Assembly (NCBI RefSeq): GCF_014205225.1
Contig: NZ_JACHNB010000001.1
Coordinates: forward strand, 4,383,501-4,447,500
DNA from: Actinoplanes octamycinicus
GTDB taxonomy: Bacteria; Actinomycetota; Actinomycetes; Mycobacteriales; Micromonosporaceae
Reading direction: 5' to 3'
DNA: 64,000 nt
The notes beneath the pieces were generated by a model that saw nothing but the letters and a program-made list of their open reading frames with translations, ran no database searches and was not told the origin of the DNA. Shown here in pieces: positions 21,622 to 27,933 of this stretch; position 1 is the first letter of the stretch; every line of letters starts with the position of its first letter. Both the position numbers and the translations under genes were made by a program.

Positions 21622-22397
21622 AGGCCGGGCCGCAGGTCACTCAGATAGGTGGTTTCCCGGCGCGCCGCGGCGATGATCTCCGGATAGATCTCGCCGGTCA
21701 GCAGGGTCTCCACCCCCGGTTCGGCGACGATCGTACGGCCGTCCGGCGCGGCGATCGTGCTCAGGCCGCAGAACCGCAGCGCCTGCCGGTCGCCGATCCA
21801 GTTCGTGTAGGCGATGTAGAGCTGGCTCTCGAAGGCGCGGGCGGGCACCAGAGTACGGGCGACGATCTGCCACGGCTCCATCAGCGCGGTCGGCACCACC
21901 AGCAACTGCGTCCCGGCCAGCGCGTGTGCCCGGACCAGCTCGGGGAACTCGACGTCGTAGCAGACCAGCAGGCCGATCCGGAGGCCGTCCACGGCGGCCT
22001 GCACGACCGGGACGTCGCCCGCGGTGAACCAGGCCCGGTCGATCTCGCCGAACAGGTGTGTCTTGCGGTAAACGACCTCCTCCCGGCTCTGCGCCGAGAC
22101 GAGGCGCACCGAGTTGTAGACGGTCTCGGCGTCCCGTTCCGGCCAGCCGTAGACGATGGCCACGCCGGTGCGCCGGGCGATGCTCCGCACCGCTTCGTGC
22201 CAGCGGCCGTCGACCGGCTCGGCGGCCTCGGCCAGGCCGGCAGCGTGCAGCGGGTAGCCGGCCAGCGACATCTCCGGGGTCACCAGCAGCCGGGCGCCAC
22301 CGGCCGCGGCCCGATCCGCGGCCGACTCCAGCCGGCGCAGGAAGTCCGGCACCCCACCCGGGCGGCAGGCCGCCTGCCAGCACGCGATCCGGGTCAT
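21564..22397 (-). CDS. Carbon-nitrogen hydrolase (nitrilase superfamily), probable 4-guanidinobutanamide amidohydrolase
   Basis: The start is the ATG at 22397, which overlaps the stop of the acyl-CoA ligase in an ATGA, so the two are translationally coupled; longer readings run into the ligase gene. The 277-residue product has the complete nitrilase triad: Glu in TPEMSLAGYP (about residue 41), Lys in YRKTHLFGEID (about 108) and Cys in LVCYDVEFPE (about 142). It hydrolyses a carbon-nitrogen bond, most likely an amide. In azalomycin-, desertomycin- and ECO-02301-type pathways an enzyme of this family makes 4-guanidinobutyrate from 4-guanidinobutanamide, and an acyl-CoA ligase then activates it. 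The pairing here fits that scheme. The arginine monooxygenase that would supply the amide is not in the window. Confidence 0.88.
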   Translation of the reverse strand: MTRIACWQAACRPGGVPDFLRRLESAADRAAAGGARLLVTPEMSLAGYPLHAAGLAEAAEPVDGRWHEAVRSIARRTGVAIVYGWPERDAETVYNSVRLVSAQSREEVVYRKTHLFGEIDRAWFTAGDVPVVQAAVDGLRIGLLVCYDVEFPELVRAHALAGTQLLVVPTALMEPWQIVARTLVPARAFESQLYIAYTNWIGDRQALRFCGLSTIAAPDGRTIVAEPGVETLLTGEIYPEIIAAARRETTYLSDLRPGLYGASAAGTAGTAPTSESR

Positions 22398-23812
22398 GGC
22401 GCCGCCGGCCCGGACGCGGCCAGCTCCGCCATCCGCCGCTTGTCCGGCTTGCCGTTGCGGTTCAGCGGAAACTCCGGCAGGACCAGCACCCGATTCGGAC
22501 GCTCGTACTGCGCGAGGGCGTCGTTGAGCCGGCTCCACCAGTACGCCGGATCGCGCTGCTCCTCGTCCTCGACGAAGAACACCAGGCGGGCCTCGAGGCG
22601 CTCGTCCTGCTGCGCCACCACACGTACTGAGCAGCCGGCCGCGGCCGCCTTGCGCTCGATCAGCTCCGGATAGAGGGTGTAGCCCAGCCGGTGCACCGCG
22701 AGCTTGCGGCCCAGCACGGTGAGGTTGCCGTTCTCGTCCAGATGTCCCAGGTCACCGGTCTGCTGCCAGCCGCCGGGCAGCGGGATCAGCGTGCCGTCCT
22801 CGGCCAGGTGGCCCTGCATCGCGTCCGGGGTGTCGACCTCGACCTCGCCGGCCACACCCGGGCCGTTCTCGTGTCCCTCGTCGTCGACGATCCGGACCCG
22901 GATGCCGTCCATCGCCCGGCCGCAGGCGACCGGGTTGTCCAGGGTGGCGAACGAGATGTTGCCCAGTTCGGTGCTGCCGTAGCTGTCCAGCAGCGGCATC
23001 CCGAACTCGGTGGTGTACCGGTCGACCAGGGCACTGTCCAGGGGAGCCGCGCCGACGCAGAACATCCGGACCCGGTCCAGGCAGGAACGCAGCTCGGGGT
23101 TGCGGGTCACCAGGTTCAGCATGCTGCGGTAGCTGGCGGGGGTGGCGTCGATGACCGTGGCGCCGCTGATCCCGGCCAGCAGCAGCGAGCGGTCCAGCCG
23201 CCAGTACGGTGCGACGACCAGCGAGCACCGGCGCAGCCAGGCGATCAGGACCATGGACAGGCCGTACTGGTGGGCGAACGGCAGCAGGGGGAGCAGGACG
23301 TCGCCGGAGTGGTGTCCCACCTGGTCGGCGTTGCGCTCCAGGTTGCGCAGGAAGCTGCGGCCGGTTTTCACCGCGCCCTTCGGCGAGCCGGTCGAGCCGG
23401 ACGTCCACATGATCAGGCCGTCGTCGAGAGAGCGCCAGATGCCGGCGTCCACCCGGTCGCCGAGCACCGTCCGGCCCGCGCCGGCGACGAGGAGTTCGGT
23501 CAGAGTGATCGGCTGAAGCGCGGGGTCGACCGGCGCGTCGTTGTCGACCAGGACCACCTTCACCCGGGCGCGTTGCGCGATCCGAGTGGTGGCCTCGACC
23601 TGCTCGCGCTGGTCGGCCAGGACGATCGAGGCGCCGACGTGCATCAGTCCGAGCAGGGTGGCGACCCAGGCCGGCGAGTTGCCGGCCTTGAGCATCACCC
23701 GGTCGCCCGGACCGACGCCGTAGTCCTGCAGGACCGCGGCGATGCGCAGCGCCTCCAGCTCGAACGCCGCCATGGCCTGTGCCGAATCAGGGCTGATGAT
23801 GGATGCGGTCAT
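22394..23812 (-). CDS. Acyl-CoA ligase / AMP-dependent synthetase
   Basis: A 472-residue adenylate-forming enzyme with the usual core motifs in order: TSGSTGSPKGAVK near residue 135, LDSYGSTELGN near 275, QTGDLG near 350, GRKLAVHRLGY near 370 and NRNGKPDKR at the C-terminus, with the catalytic Lys. It activates a carboxylate as an acyl-adenylate and transfers it to CoA or a carrier protein. Coupled by ATGA to the amidohydrolase, it is likely to activate 4-guanidinobutyrate or a related amino acid as the PKS starter. The N-terminus is shorter than in most family members (about 500-550), so some of the first subdomain is reduced. A TAGGGGTT box lies 124 nt upstream. Confidence 0.92.
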   Translation of the reverse strand: MTASIISPDSAQAMAAFELEALRIAAVLQDYGVGPGDRVMLKAGNSPAWVATLLGLMHVGASIVLADQREQVEATTRIAQRARVKVVLVDNDAPVDPALQPITLTELLVAGAGRTVLGDRVDAGIWRSLDDGLIMWTSGSTGSPKGAVKTGRSFLRNLERNADQVGHHSGDVLLPLLPFAHQYGLSMVLIAWLRRCSLVVAPYWRLDRSLLLAGISGATVIDATPASYRSMLNLVTRNPELRSCLDRVRMFCVGAAPLDSALVDRYTTEFGMPLLDSYGSTELGNISFATLDNPVACGRAMDGIRVRIVDDEGHENGPGVAGEVEVDTPDAMQGHLAEDGTLIPLPGGWQQTGDLGHLDENGNLTVLGRKLAVHRLGYTLYPELIERKAAAAGCSVRVVAQQDERLEARLVFFVEDEEQRDPAYWWSRLNDALAQYERPNRVLVLPEFPLNRNGKPDKRRMAELAASGPAAP

Positions 23813-23936
23813 CGGTGGCGAGATTCCTCTCCTGCCCGGCCCGCCGGGACGGCGCGCACGGCTGTGCCGCCGGCTCCGGCTGCGCGGCTCCGCGTTCGTC
23901 GAGAGACCAGCGTCGCGGCGACGGCCAGCACCCGGT

Positions 23937-23944
23937 AACCCCTA
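23937..23944 (-). promoter_or_regulatory. Cluster motif TAGGGGTT upstream of the ligase-amidohydrolase operon
   Basis: Within GGTAGGGGTT on the minus strand, ending 124 nt before the ligase ATG. A GACGCT stretch lies 22 nt downstream, a weak -10 match. The rest of 23813-24024 contains no gene. Confidence 0.5.
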
Positions 23945-24024
23945 CCGTCCCTTGCCCGGACCCGTGACCGGCGCCGCATCGGCGGAGTCGCGACTGCGTG
24001 TGCCGGGTCGGCTACTGTGACCGG

Positions 24025-24078
24025 ATGTTTGGTTTGCCGCCGTCCCGAATGTCCGCACTTTTCCGGCCGGCGCGGTGA
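24025..24078 (+). CDS. Possible 17-codon leader ORF ahead of the sensor kinase
   Basis: ATG at 24025 opens 17 codons whose TGA (24076-24078) overlaps the GTG start of the kinase gene. TACTGT at 24013-24018 sits 6 nt upstream, so the ORF may be read from a leaderless transcript. It could couple translation to the kinase. There is no homology evidence. Confidence 0.3.
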   Translation: MFGLPPSRMSALFRPAR

Positions 24079-25262
24079 GCCGGAGCGCTGCCGACAGCCC
24101 ACCCCCGCCGGCCGGTGGTGACGCGCGGGCCCACCTGATCGACCGCCTCGCGCCCAGCTGGCTGGTCATGCAGCTGTTCGGCACGGTGGTCCTGCTCGGC
24201 GCGCTGGCGACCAGCAGGGAAAGCCGGTTCTGGATGTGGTCGCTGTACTGCGCCAGCCTGGTGTGCTGGCTGGTCTACCTGGTCAGCGGCCGGCGTTTCC
24301 CCCGCTTCGCCTGGATCGAGCTGGCCGTCGGCACGCTGCTCGCGGCGGCCACCCTCGGGCACGCCGACGACGTCACCGCGAGCGTGCTGGCCAGCGTCTT
24401 GATCGGACGATTCACCGCGCTGGCCGGACCACCGGCACGGGTCATCACGATGGTGGTGATCCTGGCCGTCAGCATCCCGGCGGTCACCACGCTGGCCACC
24501 GGCCGATCCACCTCGGAGCTGATCACCTACGTGGCGCTGTTACTGACCGCGGCCCTGCTCGGGCTCAACCGTCGGCAGTACCTGCTGCGCCTGGTGCAGA
24601 CCGAGGAACTGCTGGCCGAGACCCGGCAGCGACGGGCCGAGGAGGAGCGGGCCGCCGCGCTGGGAGAACGAGCCCGGATCGCCCGGGAGATCCACGACGT
24701 GCTGGCCCACTCGCTCGGCGCGCTCGGCGTCCAGCTGCAGGTGGTGGAGACGCTGCTGGAGCAGAACCGGGACGTCGACACGGCGCTGGTCCGGGTCCGC
24801 CGATCGCAGGAACTGGCCCGTGAGGGGGTGAACGAGGCGCGGCGGGCGGTCGCGGTGCTGCGCGGCGACGTTCCGGAGCTGTCCAGCGCGCTCGCCGAAC
24901 TGGTCGCCGCGCACCGGCACGATCACCTGGTGGCCGTCCGTGCGGAGGTCGAGGGGCTGGCCCGGGCGCTGCCCAAGGAGGTGGCGACTTCGCTGATCAT
25001 GGTGGCCCGGGAGGCGCTGACCAACGCCGCCCGGCACGCGCCCGGCGCCGAGGTCACGATCACCCTGAGCTATCGGCCGGGTAGCGTACGACTGCGGGTC
25101 CGCAACGGCATCCCGGCCGCGCCGGGCAGGACCGCGGTGCCGCGCACCCACGGGTACGGGTTGGTCGGCATGCGGGAACGGGTGGCGCTGGTCGGCGGCA
25201 CGCTGACCGCCGGCCCGCTGGCCGGCCAGGCCTGGCAGGTGGAGGCCGAACTGCCCGGCTGA
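24075..25262 (+). CDS. NarL-type sensor histidine kinase
   Basis: A 395-residue membrane kinase. Four or five hydrophobic segments fill residues 30-170, followed by a coiled linker (LLAETRQRRAEEERAAALGER). The HisKA_3 dimerisation domain has its phospho-acceptor at His207 (ARIAREIHDVLAHSLG), and the HATPase domain shows ALTNAARHAPGA and GYGLVGMRERVALVGG. It should autophosphorylate in response to an unknown signal in or near the membrane and pass the phosphate to a NarL/LuxR-type regulator. The obvious partner is the response regulator at 25275-25961, which is convergent rather than co-transcribed. A TTA codon occurs at 24540, so synthesis could depend on bldA. Confidence 0.93.
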   Translation: MSRSAADSPPPPAGGDARAHLIDRLAPSWLVMQLFGTVVLLGALATSRESRFWMWSLYCASLVCWLVYLVSGRRFPRFAWIELAVGTLLAAATLGHADDVTASVLASVLIGRFTALAGPPARVITMVVILAVSIPAVTTLATGRSTSELITYVALLLTAALLGLNRRQYLLRLVQTEELLAETRQRRAEEERAAALGERARIAREIHDVLAHSLGALGVQLQVVETLLEQNRDVDTALVRVRRSQELAREGVNEARRAVAVLRGDVPELSSALAELVAAHRHDHLVAVRAEVEGLARALPKEVATSLIMVAREALTNAARHAPGAEVTITLSYRPGSVRLRVRNGIPAAPGRTAVPRTHGYGLVGMRERVALVGGTLTAGPLAGQAWQVEAELPG

Positions 25263-25274
25263 GTCCGGCGCCGG

Positions 25275-25961
25275 CTATCGCCCGAGGTGGTGGTCGTTGG
25301 CGTAGCGCGCCGCCTCGACCCGGTTACGCACACCGGTCTTGGCGTACGCGTTGTTGAGGTGTGTCTTGACCGTCGCCTCGCTGATGAACAACTGCCCGGC
25401 GATCTCGGCGTTGCTGAGACTGCGCGCCACCATGCTCAGTACCTGGGCCTCGCGCCTGGTCAGGCCGTCCGGCAGCGGGCCGTCGGCCGGTGCCTCGTCC
25501 CGAGCGACCGGCGAGTGTTGCCGGGCGGTCAGCGCGTCGATCACGGTCCGTGACACGTTGGCGTCGAGCGTCCAGTTGCCGGCCGTCGCCGAGCGGATCG
25601 CCGCCAGGATCTCCTGCCGCCCGGAGTTCTTGGTCAGGTAGCCGCGGGCCCCGGCTCGCAGCGCGTCGGCGACCGACGCGTCGTCGGCGAAGGTGGACAG
25701 CACGACCACCGCGACACCAGGGCAGGTCTCGGTGATCACTGAGGTGGCCGCGACCCCGTCCATCACCGGCATCCGCAAGTCCATCAGCATCACGTCCGGC
25801 GCGGCCTCACGGGCCAGCCGCACCGCCTGCTCGCCGTCGGTCGCCTCGCCGACCACCTCGACACCGTCGAGCAGTTCGGCCAGCGCCACCAATCCTTCCC
25901 GGATGGTCTGCTGATCGTCGACAATGGCCAGCCGGACGACCGGCGTCTGGTGCTCCTGCAC
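25275..25961 (-). CDS. NarL/LuxR-family response regulator
   Basis: 228 residues. The receiver domain has the acidic pair DD at 15-16, phospho-acceptor Asp61 (VMLMDLRMPVMDG), the Thr/Ser switch in VLSTFAD and Lys in YLTKNSG. The C-terminal HTH reads LTRREAQVLSMVARSLSNAEIA, then ISEATVKTHLNNAYAKTGV. It pairs by type with the kinase ending 12 bp away on the other strand. It is divergent from the ABC exporter at 26141, so the exporter promoter is a possible target. Confidence 0.95.
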   Translation of the reverse strand: MQEHQTPVVRLAIVDDQQTIREGLVALAELLDGVEVVGEATDGEQAVRLAREAAPDVMLMDLRMPVMDGVAATSVITETCPGVAVVVLSTFADDASVADALRAGARGYLTKNSGRQEILAAIRSATAGNWTLDANVSRTVIDALTARQHSPVARDEAPADGPLPDGLTRREAQVLSMVARSLSNAEIAGQLFISEATVKTHLNNAYAKTGVRNRVEAARYANDHHLGR

Positions 25962-26037
25962 GGATGTCCCTCGGGGGTTCGAGAAGCGGGTACCGGCTGT
26001 CAGGGTAGCGGTTACGCCTGATCCGTCCCGATCTCCG

Positions 26038-26093
26038 GCCGCCCCTCACTGGGGCGGCTAGGGGTTGTTGGCCGATCCCGGCGCTTCCTACGG
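26038..26093 (+). promoter_or_regulatory. Inverted repeat, cluster motif and -10 box before the ABC exporter
   Basis: GCCGCCCC-N5-GGGGCGGC (26038-26058) directly abuts TAGGGGTT (26059-26066), which is followed after 21-22 nt by TACGGT (26088-26093). The motif ends 74 nt before the ATG at 26141. The palindrome may be a separate operator, for instance for the divergent response regulator. Confidence 0.6.
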
Positions 26094-26140
26094 TTTGACC
26101 CACCGGCTCGCCGGCAGCCGCTTTCAGACAGGGTGCATTG

Positions 26141-27103
26141 ATGATCAAAGTGCGGGGCCTGGCGAAGACGTTCAAGACCCGGGGCCGGACGGTCCCGGCG
26201 GTCCAAGGCGTCGACATCGACGTCGCCGAGGGCGAGATGGTGGGTTTCCTCGGCCCCAACGGCGCGGGCAAGAGCACCACTCTGCGGATGCTCGCGACAC
26301 TGCTGCGGCCGTCCGCGGGGGAAGCCGTGGTGGCCGGCTGCGATCTGCTCTCCGACCCCTCCGGGGTACGCCGCCGGATCGGCTACGTCGGGCAGGGCAA
26401 CGGCGCCGGCGCCGGTCAGCGGGTCGCCGAGGAGTTGATCACTCAAGCCCGGCTCTACGGCATGCCGGCCGCAGCCGCCCGCGAACGGGTCGGCGAGCTG
26501 CTCGAACGCTTCGACCTGGCGGCGCTGGGCGAGCGTACGGCCGGAACGCTCTCCGGTGGCCAGCGGCGCCGCCTCGACATCGTGATGGGCGTGCTGCACC
26601 AGCCCCGGCTGATCTTCCTCGACGAGCCGTCCACGGCGCTCGACCCGCAGAGTCGAAACAACCTCTGGCAGCACATCCGGTCGTTGCGCGACGAGCACAA
26701 CTGCACCGTCTTCCTCACCACGCACTATCTCGACGAGGTGGACGCGCTGTGCGAGCGGATCCTGATCATTGACGCCGGCCGGATCATCGCCGAGGGCAGC
26801 CCGGACGTCCTGAAAGCGGAGATCTCCGGCGACCAAGTCACGCTGGGCGTGAGCGATCCGGCGGAAGCCGCGGCGACGGTCACCCGCGAGCCGGAGGTGC
26901 AGGACCTGACCACGCACGGCACGCACCTGAGCTTCCGGGTGCCGGGCGGGGACACCGTGGTGCCCGTGCTGATGCGTGCCCTGGACGCGGCCGGCGTCAC
27001 CGTCACCTCGGTGCAGATCCAGCGGCCGACCCTCGACGACGTCTTTCTCACCCTCACCGGCCGCAGTCTGCGCGAAGCCGGCCCGACTCCCGACCCGGCG
27101 TAG
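26141..27103 (+). CDS. ABC transporter ATP-binding protein (DrrA type)
   Basis: The ATG at 26141 is preferred over the TTG immediately before it. The 320-residue ATPase has Walker A GPNGAGKSTT (about residue 40), the signature LSGGQRRR (about 138), Walker B LIFLDEPSTALD and the switch His in TTHYLDE. The C-terminal part (DQVTLGVSDPAEAAATVTREPE to IQRPTLDDVFLTLTGR) is typical of daunorubicin-resistance ATPases. With the permease 35 bp downstream it forms an exporter, probably for the polyketide, giving self-resistance. Confidence 0.95.
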   Translation: MIKVRGLAKTFKTRGRTVPAVQGVDIDVAEGEMVGFLGPNGAGKSTTLRMLATLLRPSAGEAVVAGCDLLSDPSGVRRRIGYVGQGNGAGAGQRVAEELITQARLYGMPAAAARERVGELLERFDLAALGERTAGTLSGGQRRRLDIVMGVLHQPRLIFLDEPSTALDPQSRNNLWQHIRSLRDEHNCTVFLTTHYLDEVDALCERILIIDAGRIIAEGSPDVLKAEISGDQVTLGVSDPAEAAATVTREPEVQDLTTHGTHLSFRVPGGDTVVPVLMRALDAAGVTVTSVQIQRPTLDDVFLTLTGRSLREAGPTPDPA

Positions 27104-27138
27104 GCCGGGTCCCGACCCCTGGCCCAAGAGGGATGACC

Positions 27139-27882
27139 ATGCAACTAGTGCGGCAGACCGGCCTGATCCTGCGGCGCACGGCGCGTACCTGGTATCGCAG
27201 CCCCGTCGCGATCTTCGTTGGGTTCTCCGGTCCACTCATCTATCTCGTTCTGTTCGGGCCGCTGCTGGAGGGCAGCCTCGGCGGTGACCCGTGGCAGTGG
27301 TTCGTCCCGGGCATGCTGATGCAACTCACCGTCTTCGGTGCGGCCTACGCCGGTTTCTCCCTGACGCCCGAACTGCGCAACGGCGTGATGGAGCGACTGT
27401 GGGTCGCCCCGGTCAGCCGCATGGCTCTCCTGCTCGGCCGGGTGCTCAGCGACGTGGCCCAGCTGACGCTGCAGGGTGTGCTTCTCCTGGCGGTGGCGGT
27501 GGCGCTGGGCTTCCGCACCTCGCTGCCAGCGATGATCTGCGCGTTGGCGCTGGCCGCTCTGCTCGGCGCCGGGCTGAGCGCGGCTTCGTACGCGATGGCC
27601 CTGCGGATCCGGGAGGAGAATCGCTTCGCGCCGCTGCTGAGCATGCTGCTGCTGCCGTTGATGCTCCTCTCCGGGGTGCTGCTGCCGATGGAGTCGGCGC
27701 CGGGCTGGCTGCACGCGCTGTCGCTGGCCAACCCGCTGACGTATGTCGTTGACGCGTTGCGGGCCATCACCGCGCAGCAATACGCCACCGACGACACGCT
27801 GACCGGCCTGGCGGTCACCGCCGGGCTCGGGGTGCTCTGCACGTTCTGGGGCCTGCGGGCGATGGCCCGCGAGCAGACCTGA
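27139..27882 (+). CDS. ABC-2 type transporter permease (DrrB type)
   Basis: An in-frame ATG lies at 27133, but AAGAGGG at 27126-27132 fits the ATG at 27139 better. About six membrane helices are visible (SPVAIFVGFSGPLIYLVLFG, WFVPGMLMQLTVFGAAYAG, LQGVLLLAVAVALGF, ICALALAALLGAGLSAA, LLSMLLLPLMLLSGVLLP, LTGLAVTAGLGVLCTFWG). The ABC-2 pattern LSGVLLPMESAPGWL precedes the last helix. It forms the channel partner of the ATPase just upstream. Confidence 0.93.
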   Translation: MQLVRQTGLILRRTARTWYRSPVAIFVGFSGPLIYLVLFGPLLEGSLGGDPWQWFVPGMLMQLTVFGAAYAGFSLTPELRNGVMERLWVAPVSRMALLLGRVLSDVAQLTLQGVLLLAVAVALGFRTSLPAMICALALAALLGAGLSAASYAMALRIREENRFAPLLSMLLLPLMLLSGVLLPMESAPGWLHALSLANPLTYVVDALRAITAQQYATDDTLTGLAVTAGLGVLCTFWGLRAMAREQT

Positions 27883-27898
27883 TCGGTGTCGGCTCGGC

Positions 27899-27926
27899 CG
27901 GCCCCGTTCGTCACCGGACGGGGCCG
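27899..27926. terminator. Terminator between convergent exporter and second LAL gene
   Basis: A 9-bp stem, 27899-27907 with 27918-27926, lies in the 51-bp gap between two convergent genes. Confidence 0.65.
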
Positions 27927-27933
27927 CTCCATG

